The notes under the pieces: model-generated
Told to the model about the DNA's origin: nothing
The model's database searches: none
Seen by the model: only the letters and a program-made list of their open reading frames with translations
Position numbers and translations under genes: made by a program
Source: Dunaliella salina
Taxonomy: Eukaryota; Chlorophyta; Chlorophyceae; Chlamydomonadales; Dunaliellaceae
NCBI GenBank assembly: GCA_002284615.2
Contig: MU070346.1
Coordinates: 14,074-29,616 of the forward strand
Length of the DNA stretch: 15,543 nucleotides
Direction of reading: 5' to 3'
Shown: piece by piece, positions 7,835-15,543 of the stretch
Layout: every line of letters begins with the position of its first letter
How positions within the stretch are numbered: the stretch's first letter is position 1

Positions 7835-8235
7835 AGGTACATCTCCTCCACTTGCCCACGGGAGTGACCTGCATGGCGGTGATTTGCTCCCAAGCCTTGA
7901 AGACGTGAGCAGGAGTAGAGAGGACCGGGGGGGTGCAGGGGGGGGCGCAGCCCCCCTTGCATTTCTCATTTCAATCAATACAAGGTTAAGGTACATCCCC
8001 TCCACTTGCCCATGAGAGTGACCTGCATGGCGGTGATTTGCTCCCAAGCTTTGAAGACGTGAGCAGGAGTAGAGAGGAGCGGGGGGGTGCAGGAGGGGCG
8101 CAGCCCCCCCTGCATTTCTCATTTCAATCAATACAAGGTACATCTCCTCCACTTGCCCACGGGAGTGACCTGCATGGCGGTGATTTACTCCAATGCTTTG
8201 AAGACGCGAGCAGCAGAGGAGCGGGGGCAAAGGTT
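7835..8235. repeat. About 150-bp tandem repeat, 2.7 copies
   Basis: Units start at 7835, 7989 and 8136 (154 and 147 bp, then a partial copy to about 8235). Each begins AGGTACATC, contains TGACCTGCATGGCGGTGATT and GAAGACG, and the first two contain a GC-rich hairpin (TGCAGGGGGGGGCGCAGCCC and following). Length differences lie mostly in the G-run and in a TTAAGG insertion. The minus strand stays open across the copies, which produces a repetitive frame, but I do not regard it as a gene. Confidence 0.92.
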
Positions 8236-8757
8236 GAGGTGTAAACCGTATTCAGGTGTAAGGGAAGCACAGGCTCCGCCCCATTTTTTTGTGATCCGCA
8301 GGATCACACCTTACTTGTTTTTTTTGCATTCTCCCTGCGCACGTTCTCTGTCACGGGCACATTCCAAATTTTGGTTCCTTTGGTAGCTTAGGATATCTGT
8401 AACACTAGAGCTCCAGGTGTGACAGCTATGGAGACTACGCTAATTAGCTGCCGCGTGAACCCAAAATTTGGCAACTAAGGTAAGGATACATTGCTATATC
8501 TGCCTACGAGGGCAGCTGAGTGGAAACATTGAGGTCTGTGACCAGGCCTGGCCTAAGTAGAAAAAGCTCAACAAGCTTGAACTGGAAAATTGAACAGTTC
8601 ATGTCTGTTGTGGTCTGGTGATGATTGATGAAACCGTGCGAGACAAACATTGTTGGATTAAAAAAGCTCAAATGTTCAGAATACATGATAATAAATATTT
8701 TGCTGTGTATATTTCAAAACATTCATTCCAAGCATGCTCATGCAAAGCTCCATGTTT
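8236..8757. other. Stretch without a supported gene
   Basis: Contains a small perfect hairpin, GTGATCCGCAGGATCAC (8291-8307, 7-bp stem). Nothing else can be supported. Confidence 0.5.
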
Positions 8758-8770
8758 ACCAGAATGTTAA
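8758..8770. repeat. SINE target-site duplication, left copy
   Basis: ACCAGAATGTTAA, identical to 8960-8972; the flanking bases differ, so it ends there. Confidence 0.85.
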
Positions 8771-8959
8771 GGAAAGCTACGCTGCTAGACATTGTCCAAC
8801 AGAATTGTGTAAGGGAAGGACCCACTCGCTCAAGGCAAATCCTCACTGGTACCCAGGGGCAAACCCTAGACCTCCCGTGTCCCGCGCCGTGTTTCACCCG
8901 TTTGGCTACAATCAAAAATCGAAAAAGACCAGTCCCAGAAGTTTCCGAGATAACCACTA
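8771..8959 (-). mobile_element. tRNA-type SINE, 189 bp, with perfect 13-bp target-site duplications
   Basis: ACCAGAATGTTAA occurs at 8758-8770 and 8960-8972 and brackets 189 bp. On the minus strand the insert has an A-box-like TAGCCAAACGGG (plus 8897-8908) and, about 30 bases on, a T-arm-like hairpin CTAGGGTTTGCCCCTGG (plus 8853-8869) with a 5-bp stem and 7-nt loop, as in the B-box arm of a tRNA. That spacing fits an internal RNA polymerase III promoter. The tRNA of origin cannot be named because the anticodon arm is degraded. There is no clear poly(A) tail; the 3' end (lower coordinates) is GGACAATGTC.. and then the duplication. The SINE would have needed LINE proteins for its insertion. Confidence 0.75.
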
Positions 8960-8972
8960 ACCAGAATGTTAA
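8960..8972. repeat. SINE target-site duplication, right copy
   Basis: ACCAGAATGTTAA, identical to 8758-8770. Confidence 0.85.
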
Positions 8973-9095
8973 CCAATGTATGGCATTCATGATTCCTCCT
9001 CTGTGAGTCATGCTGACTAGCCTGGATTGTAACCAACTACAGGATCCCCGGGATAACTCTTTGCTTATGCAGTCCCACAGTACAGGTCTTCGGCT

Positions 9096-9183
9096 AGAAG
9101 GGCTTTCAGGGCAGCTACTTACGGAAGTGCTTTCAGGGCAGCTTCCAGGGCAGCTACCCACGGAAATGCTTTCAGGGCAGCCC
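9096..9183 (+). repeat. Short degenerate repeat around CTTTCAGGGCAGC
   Basis: CTTTCAGGGCAGC occurs three times (about 9103, 9131 and 9169), with a further CCAGGGCAGC between and ACGGAA(G/A)TG linkers. The region to 9620 otherwise shows no supported gene; the 160-codon plus-strand frame at 9010-9492 is Cys/Leu-rich from GCTG-type runs and looks non-coding. Confidence 0.75.
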
Positions 9184-9623
9184 ATAACCCCTAAGTGGCA
9201 CAACTCCCATGTGCCCTCCTGCTTGAATTACTTGCGCAATCATGCGCGCTCGAGCTCAATGTCCTCGGTCAGCGCTTACTGTTTGGCCCAACCTTGCAGC
9301 TCCTGCTGTGTGCAGCCCAGGTGCTCTTTCTGTTGTCGCCAGGGGAGGGTGGTGTTGTTGCTTGAACAAGATGCGCTTGCGACCGGGAGTTGCTGGAGCT
9401 GCTGTTGTTGTTGGGTGTGCTGGATGGGGGGGTTTGTCTGTTGCCTTACGCTTTGTTGGGGACGCTTTGTTAGGGCTAGATGGGGCTACTAAATCTCCAT
9501 ACCTGATCATCCACAGCAACAAATTGGGTGATTCTTAGTGATTTGGAGACCTAGTACCAAGAGAATGTCTTTGTAAAAACAATGGAGTGATCCGGAGACC
9601 CAGTGGTTGGTAAGGTACAACAC

Positions 9624-9800
9624 TTCAGCCATTTCCAAGGAGGGTAAAAGAAAGGACTGGACACCATGCCACATTTTTGGGTGGGACCCTCCTGACCCAC
9701 CCACCACCCCCAAAACCCCCCTTCCAGTGCCTCAATCCTGACAAAAAGGGTACCAACCTGCTCCTCTTTAAATCCTCGTTCAGCTGCATAACAATCGCAA
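9624..9800 (-). repeat. G-rich dispersed repeat, minus-strand copy
   Basis: The reverse complement of this segment aligns over about 150 bp with 10865-11015. Shared blocks include GGAGCAG.TTGGTACCCTT, GG.ATT.AGGCACTG, GGGGTTTTGGGGGTGG followed by TGGGTGGGTCAGG, GGCATGGTGTCCA and TTTTACCCTCCT. The outer end (9624-9636, TTCAGCCATTTCC) also recurs at 11263. No coding capacity is visible. Confidence 0.85.
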
Positions 9801-10180
9801 TTAAAAATTAAGTTGTGGCAGAGTTATGGGGCAAAATCCGAAGAGCGGACGTCCATGCAATCTGCCCTTTCAGGCACCTTCAACTGGCTTGCAAGTCCAC
9901 AAAGTGTCTTTCTCAGAAGTCGAAGAAAGTTTCTGACTTGCCATGCACTAATACATTAAACTTTGTCACTTTGCTGGAATTTTGAACTGGGTTGCTTCGT
10001 GTCTGCCTCCACATCAGCTGTTGCCCACACCCATGCGCATGTGACACTGACTCTGATTCATGCACCGAGACCCCCCTTTTAACCTGATTTGCTCAAAGAG
10101 GGTGCCAATCGATAGTTCCTGAGCTCAGGATTCCGACAGTACTAAGTATAGTATACTTAAAATTCCATGGAAGAGTCCCA
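9801..10180. other. Stretch without a supported gene
   Basis: No domain-bearing frame, RNA gene or strong repeat is visible. Confidence 0.5.
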
Positions 10181-10190
10181 GAAAAATTAT

Positions 10191-10245
10191 GGAGGGGGGG
10201 TCCCAAAAAGTCGACCCCCCCCCNCNACCCCCCCCCCCCCCCCCA
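10191..10245. repeat. Poly-G/poly-C tracts with two undetermined bases
   Basis: GGAGGGGGGGTCCC is followed by long C runs with N at 10224 and 10226. G- and C-runs on the same strand can pair. Length here is unreliable in any assembly. Confidence 0.9.
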
Positions 10246-10275
10246 TCTCCTCTGATTGGACCTCATGCACTGTAC

Positions 10276-10300
10276 ATCATCATCATCATCATCATCATTA
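10276..10300. repeat. (CAT)n trinucleotide repeat
   Basis: About eight CAT units ending ATTATC; encodes poly-His or poly-Met in chance frames, with no sign of use. Confidence 0.92.
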
Positions 10301-10387
10301 TCAGGGGTCGATGCTCGGGGACGTGCTTGCTTGGCTCCTCTGGTTGTGTCTTGCTCCAGTGGTGACCCATAGGCGACCATTCTGTTT

Positions 10388-10729
10388 GTGGCACCCCTTT
10401 CAGTTCGGAAAAAGATTGTGTTTGGGCTTTTGGGGATTTGGCTGGGAGCAATAGGGACAGGCTCGTTGCAAAATGCAAGAGTCAGAGGAATGCAGGCAAG
10501 AGAGCTAGAAATAGCCAGCAGAGCGTGGTGGGCTTCCTGCAGCAAGCCATGTGAGAAAGACAGGGCAGCTTGCAACAACCATCTCATGAAGTGCCCTGCT
10601 GGGTGCGGGGTAGTGCTGTGGAAGTACAGCCTGACAGCACACTATGCAGCCAAGCACCAGCAGCAGCAGCTGGCTGAGCAGCAGCCATTGTCTTGGGCCC
10701 CGAGGAGCAGCAGCACATGGAGAAAGTAG
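10388..10729 (+). CDS. Uncertain ORF with a C2H2-like zinc finger near its end
   Basis: A 113-codon frame. Residues from about 67 read KCPAGCGVVLWKYSLTAHYA followed by AKH, which gives C-x3-C-x12-H-x4-H with an internal WxY. This spacing is close to C2H2-type fingers found near the ends of some transposon-related and uncharacterised eukaryotic proteins. Four Gln follow, then Ser/Pro/Arg and TAG at 10727. The N-terminal 50 residues look random and may be intron. If real, the finger part is probably the last exon of a broken or TE-derived gene, starting somewhere in 10500-10580. There is no supporting homology beyond the motif. Confidence 0.3.
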   Translation: MAPLSVRKKIVFGLLGIWLGAIGTGSLQNARVRGMQARELEIASRAWWASCSKPCEKDRAACNNHLMKCPAGCGVVLWKYSLTAHYAAKHQQQQLAEQQPLSWAPRSSSTWRK

Positions 10730-10864
10730 CTAAGGGCGTGAATGCGCCTTGCTGTTAGAAACGAGCAGTTCAGGTCATCATGCAAACAAGCATGTGATGC
10801 TTGGACGCTGTTTTTTGCTCATAGCGTCTGAAAAACTCATTTCATGTATTTTTTGAAGATGCGG

Positions 10865-11015
10865 TTAGACGCAGAATTAGAAAAGGAGCAGATTGGTACC
10901 CTTGGTGTCCGGATTAAGGCACTGCAAGTGGGGTTTTGGGGGTGGTGGGTGGGTCAGGGGCCTCCCGCCCAGAATTTTGGCATGGTGTCCACTACTTTTT
11001 TTTTTACCCTCCTGG
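10865..11015 (+). repeat. G-rich dispersed repeat, plus-strand copy
   Basis: Inverted partner of 9624-9800 (see shared blocks there). The core at 10930-10960 has five or more G-runs of three to five bases with short loops, a textbook G-quadruplex pattern. The pair lies about 1.1 kb apart in opposite orientation. Confidence 0.85.
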
Positions 11016-11243
11016 TGAATTTAATTTAAAATTTTATGGTCAATAATGGTTGGCATGGTCAGGATTGAGAACACGCAAAAAAGAGCGTGTCTGGCAGATT
11101 GGCCAGGAGCCCCGCTATGGCAAATTACATCAGAGTTGGACAATTACCTTCCCCAAAACAGGTGTTTTTAAGATGCTCATTGCATAGGTGGGATCCAATG
11201 TGGGACACTTAAGCTTGGTTTCAAAATGTAGCAAATCTTAATT

Positions 11244-11345
11244 CCACGGCGAGATACAGAATTTCAGCCATTTCCCATTAGAGGAAAAGCAGCACAGGGG
11301 GTGCCAAAAAGGTCAAAACTTGACCTTTGACCTCCTTACCCTTTT
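11244..11345. repeat. Possible third, diverged copy of the dispersed repeat
   Basis: GATACAGAATTTCAGCCATT (from about 11253) and the following AGAGGAAAAGCA...GGTGCC resemble 9612-9670 in the same orientation; TTCAGCCATTTCC is exact. The G-rich core is absent. Confidence 0.45.
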
Positions 11346-12400
11346 TTTTTTTTTAATATGCAGGATGTTAGCATAATATATGGGGCTTACCTGTACAAAA
11401 TTTTGGGAGTGAAAAATGGCCTCAAGATGGAACTGTGGGCCTTATTTTGGGGAGATCTGAGGTCAGGGGAGTGGTATGGGAACCTCTGATTTTCATGAAT
11501 TTGGCGAACATATCTTACAGAATAAAAATTGTTGACGTGGTTGGATTTGAGAAAAGAAAAGTTGAGTAAGATCATCCAGTGATATTGGAGTTGTCCACCT
11601 CTAGAATTACTTCGTGTTGTTGCTTTTGTTACAGATGCGATTTCCAGGATTATTACCGAGGGGCTACCCGAGCAAATGCCCAAATAAGCTCCTCTTCTGC
11701 CTTTTAAGTGCAGTAACTCACAACCTCTTCATCCGATTGGGACAAATCTGGCTTCAAAAAGTAGGTAGCGTTATAATCTACCCAGGCATGTGCTTGTATT
11801 TGTGTAAGTCACCCTGTGTGCTGAGATATACTGTACAGATACACACATGTGTTAAGTATGTAGAGCAAGTGGGGTCCCTGAGCTCCAGGGCAGCATAATA
11901 ATACTGGTCTTGCTCGGAGTCCGGATCGAGTTCTGGTGGCAGTTGGTAGTTATGATTTGGAAAAAAATTCGTCTCGTCACATCTCCTGATTCCCTCCGCC
12001 TTCCTTCTCTAGCTTCGGGACAAACTTTGTGGAACCTTTCAGAGCGTGTGCTCCCCACCCTTCTCACACCTCTGCTTTCAATTCCTCTCGTCTTTTCGTG
12101 ATCTTTACGTCTGAGGCGCAGTGCACGACCAGTTCATGCTTTTTCAAAAGATGTCCACATGCGATGAATACTATGATTGTCAAGGCAACACGCCATATCC
12201 ACAATATCGCGTACTCTTGTGCTGCAGCTGGTACTGTCCTTGCCACTCTTTCTCGCCCTTAAATTTTGGATGAAGCTTAAACCTCATTGTCACTATCTGT
12301 TTCTACTTCCTTCTCTCAGCTGTCACGGGATAACATCTTCCTTTTTTCTCAGCACCATCGTGGTCAATAAATTAGAGAAACCAGGTCCAGGGCCGCGAGG
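11346..12400. other. Upstream flank of the translocator gene, no gene recognised
   Basis: A T-run at 11341-11354 and AT-richer sequence. It should contain the promoter and 5' UTR of the gene at 12401. I see no convincing TATA box; AATAAATTA at 12366-12374 is too close to the ATG to serve. Confidence 0.5.
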
Positions 12401-13180
12401 ATGAAGCTGCACTCGGCTGCAAGCAACCCTGTTTCAAAACAGAGGCTGGGCGGGCCCAACAGACTTTCTCTCCTCGCCAAGCCATGCCGGCCCAGTAACA
12501 ACATCAGCAGGGTTGCTTGCCTGCAGCCTAACAGCAAGAGCAACAATGGCGTCCCTGGTGTCACTCCCCAGCTGCCCCAGCTGTCTGCCTTTCCTAAGCC
12601 CATTCCCAAGACCACCACCCCCTCCTCCTCGCCAGTGGCCACCCATGCAGCGCAAGGCGGAGGTGGAGAAGCAAATGCAGCAGCGCCCAGGGAGCCACCC
12701 TTCAAATGGGGGGCGGACATGAAATGTGGGTGTGCTAGGGCTTTTGATTTGAGATGCAGATTTGAGTTTTGACAAGACGACCCTCGCCATCGCGGCCAGG
12801 CGCAGCGGCTGCACATTATAGAAGCGGCAGTCGGGCTAAAGCACTTGCGTGCATCACACCACGCAGTTATTGGAGGAGGAGGCGTGCATGTTGATGCACC
12901 ATGCGTGAGATTGTATCTTTGACCAGGCATGCCGTGTGTGTTTCGATGCAGTCCTGGGTCTTTGCGTGGGCCTGTCAGTGGCGCTTTGGTTCGTCCCTCC
13001 GCCCGCCGGGGTCAGCATCAAGGCCTGGCACCTGCTGTCCGTGTTCACCGGCACCATCGTGGGCATCATCACCACGCCGCTGCCGCTGGGAGCCGTGGCC
13101 GTGCTGGGCTTGGGCGCGGCGATGCTCACCAAAGTGCTGACCTTCGCGGAGGCATTCTCTGCATTCTCCAGCGAGATCCC
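12401..13180 (+). CDS. DIT1: Chloroplast 2-oxoglutarate/malate translocator, first two exons (partial)
   Basis: Plastid inner-envelope dicarboxylate carrier of the DASS/SLC13 family, which exchanges 2-oxoglutarate and malate for ammonia assimilation and photorespiration. Exon 1 (12401-12725) is 108 codons plus T. Residues 1-89 hold no Asp or Glu and are rich in Ser, Pro, Asn and Lys, as in a plastid transit peptide. Intron 1 is 12726-12951 (GTGGGT..GATGCAG). Exon 2 (12952-13180) gives LGLCVGLSVALWFVPPPAG and later GTIVGIITTPLPLGAVAVLG and LGAAMLTKVLTFAEAFSAF, the conserved N-terminal membrane segments. It ends inside the Pro codon of the usual IPW, at donor GTGAGT. The phases fit: T from exon 1 plus TC from exon 2 makes Phe109. 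An in-frame TAA at 12368 precedes, and the ATG at 12401 is the first after it. Exons encoding the remaining two thirds lie beyond the window. The exact paralogue (DiT1 or DiT2 type) is not settled. Confidence 0.88.
12726..12951 (+). other. Intron 1 of the translocator gene
   Basis: 226 bp, GT..AG. A donor at 12730 (GTGTGC) would leave two bases and break the frame with exon 2, so the donor at 12726 is preferred. Confidence 0.75.
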
Positions 13181-15543
13181 GTGAGTTGCAGTGCTGTTTG
13201 AGATTTGGTTGGTGAGCTGTGGTTGAACACGCGCACTGCTGTTGAGGGCATCCATGGGCAATGCAACAAAAAAAAAGAGTCCCATTGGCTACAACGCCCA
13301 GTTGCCACCAATGCATGCCTGCATGCAGAGGGTTGGACCCATCTTTCTTCTGCTTCTGGTTTGCACCGAGCCCTGTCTGTACCCAAGACACATTGCACCC
13401 TTTGTAAGCATGCAAATCCTCCTCTGTCGCCCATTTCCCTGATAAGAGCGCAGATAAGCCCGGTTTTCTCATGCTTTAACCCCAAGCTGTTGCATGGTCT
13501 CATCTGTCCTGTAGTTGTGCAGGTGAAGGATCTAAGAGGCGAGCACCCTTGCTACAATTGGGCATAAATCAATATGCACATCCTGGATTACACATCATGT
13601 TTAGCCAGCAAACAGATAACTCATTTATAAAAAGTGCTGGGGAGGATGGAGCCCATGGCCAAGTGCATGCATGCATGCATGTTCAAACACTAGGCAAGGA
13701 CACACATGAGTTCTTGATTGCATGCCATGTGTGGACCGGACCCAACAAAAGAAAAAATAGTATAGAAGAGTGCAGGCCAGCTGGCAGACCCCCAAAATAG
13801 AAATCAGAAGTAGGCCAGCAGCCGTGCCAATTGACTGGGGAGGCCTTTTCCCGTAAGCCCTGCCTAAATTGTGTTCCCAAGGGGATCTTCAACACAATTT
13901 CTATTCTGTCCTGGTTTCCAGAATGGAGCTAGACGGGAGCACAGGTCCTGCTCCCATCCAATTGCTAGATCCTCTGCATGTAGCAATACCATCAATCAGC
14001 AATGACTGGCACGCATGGGAAGCTTGCCCAAACACCCTACAGGGCACTTCTGTCAGACTTGGTTTACATATGCTGAATCCACATGTCAAACCTTTTTTGG
14101 CACACGGACTTGCAGGACCAGAATGCTTGGGAAACACGAAGCTAATATTTGCAGGAACAGTGCATGCCTACAAACTTGTGCTGTGCACAGGTGCACTTGC
14201 TCAAGCAGATGCAGAAGGGTTTGGTCATTTGTGATCTGTGAACTTAACACATCACTAGAAATTCCCGAGAAATGTTAAACACTGAATGGACTGGAATGAG
14301 TAATAATAAAGGTGGTACCCACCCTCTGGGAGCCTCGGAGAGCAAGAGGCTCTTATAGACTCGGGAGTCTATTTTGCAGATCAGGGGTACACTTGTCTGC
14401 CGAAGAATGTTACCAAAAATGTGGGAAGGTGGTGTATACGTATGCAAAAGCAGTTTTCTAAAGATAACATCTGCAGCAGAGTCTCGCAGAGCTTAACGTT
14501 CATCGCTGTTCATGTCTGCAAGGGCATCTTGGATGAGTAGTCAAATTTTCAGCTTTTGAGCTTTGTAGGCAGGCCCCTTTGGATCTTCCGTTCCCTTTCT
14601 CTCGTACATATTTGTGCGAAAGGGACTCTAGCCCTTTTTCTCACTGAAACTAGTCTTCTACCCTTAATGATTTCGCCGTTCAACAATTAAATCACCATAC
14701 CATGCAATTTTAATAACTTTTTTGGCCTGCGTGGTAACGCGTTAAATGTGTGCAAATTAGAAGAATTTAAAGGTGCATGGATGTACAAATTAACATTTCA
14801 GACAGTGAGAGGGTTGGAGTAGTCAAGATTGCCCAAGCGCAGTTGTGAAAAGTAAGTTATTTTGGGCAGCGTTGTAAATGCGTGGGCATAAACTAATTAT
14901 TTCTCTGGGGTGCGCAATGAGTTGATTTCTGCATGGTAATCTGTATCCACCACATCGCCAGCAACCAATCCATCTCACTGCTGGACCTCTCGTCATGCTC
15001 GTCCCTCCTTCTTCCCCTCCTTGTCCAGATCAACAGCTACCCAAAATTGAGTCTGCCCCAGCTGTGCTCCATTGTCTGACTGCACTTGAGCAACCTCAAC
15101 TTGCTCTCACAGTCACAGTCACACCTTGTCACTGGTATTGCTGGTCGTGAGGCGATTGCCGTGCACACCAGCAAAGCTGCTCCAATATTGCATGCCTTCG
15201 GTTGTCAGCTGCTGCTGCTGAGAAGCTGTCCCAATCTCCCGCTGCTGCATCATCATCTTCATAGGCTCCAACTTGTACCCAACTGCTGTGCAATTGCTGG
15301 ACCCAGAGTCAGGAATTCCCAAGATGCTTGACCAGATAAGCAAGGCACCTCCATGATGCACATGCTGACACAGCCTAACTTCTCCTCTTGCTACACCCTG
15401 TCTGAGTCTTTAAGCTAAGCCACATGTGACATGATTTTTTGTGGACCCTTTTCTCTCGCGTGGTTAGATGTCACTGTGTACAAAATGTATCGTCCCGCAA
15501 AAATTAATATTTTTGAGTTGTGCAGGATGACTGCAGACACCAG
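13181..15543 (+). other. Probable intron 2 of the translocator gene (incomplete)
   Basis: Starts with GTGAGT. No downstream segment encodes the expected WLI..FFFARGFIKTG-type continuation, so the intron appears to exceed 2.36 kb. Contents: a GCATGCATGCATGCATG tract at about 13665-13681, a TAGACTCGGGAGTCTA hairpin at 14356-14371, and a short CCCTTTC...GAAAGGG inverted repeat near 14595-14626. No other gene is recognised. Confidence 0.6.

Noticed and set aside
7727..8230. 167-codon minus-strand frame
   Set aside because: It is the translation of the 150-bp tandem repeat; units repeat in shifting frames without a domain.
12364..12930. 188-codon minus-strand frame over exon 1 of the translocator
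   Set aside because: A shadow of the real plus-strand exon; the plus strand has transit peptide features and matching splice phases.
15518..15543. Possible acceptor at the window end (GTTGTGCAG) starting the next translocator exon
   Set aside because: The bases after it do not encode the expected Trp-Leu-Ile continuation after the split Pro codon.

Overview
The window looks like nuclear DNA of a photosynthetic eukaryote of the green lineage, most likely an alga. Three things point there: an intron-split gene for a chloroplast 2-oxoglutarate/malate translocator with a plastid transit peptide; GC-rich coding exons set in lower-GC introns with GT..AG borders; and LINE retrotransposons of a type (RNase H plus CCHC plus a PD-(D/E)XK-like endonuclease domain) that resembles the Dualen/RandI group known from Chlamydomonas. 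Family names come from motif recognition; no search could be run.

Layout. 1-1540: a (GT)n run, a 138-bp fold-back repeat, about 600 bp with no recognisable gene, then a 23-bp minisatellite (16.4 copies) that runs directly into an Arg/Asp-rich open segment ending in TAG, probably the last exon of a host gene. The end of that exon is tandemly duplicated once and decayed. 1541-2805: no gene recognised.

2806-7320: a nested transposon cluster. A minus-strand LINE (element B) is cut into three pieces. Element A (minus strand, 5'-truncated LINE, 3652-4831) sits in it between 9-bp target-site duplications. Element C (plus strand, 5400-6528) sits in it between imperfect 12-bp duplications. If A and C and one copy of each duplication are removed, the reading frame of B joins across both sites. 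The three pieces then give, in order, a linker, RNase H, a second linker, a CCHC knuckle and an RPD...EVK nuclease-like domain. B also has one nonsense codon and one 1-nt frameshift, so the whole cluster is dead. A and C, and the fold-back at the left end, all carry TTGTAACC-type tails or ends.

7321-12400: mostly non-coding repeats: a 150-bp tandem repeat, a 189-bp tRNA-type SINE between perfect 13-bp duplications, a G-rich dispersed repeat in two opposite copies (plus a diverged third), poly-C and CAT tracts, and one ORF with a C2H2-like finger.

12401-15543: the first two exons of the translocator gene, then at least 2.36 kb of what is probably intron 2. I found no bacterial-type operon, CRISPR, phage or defence system. 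The main biological story is the layered retrotransposon history beside host exons.
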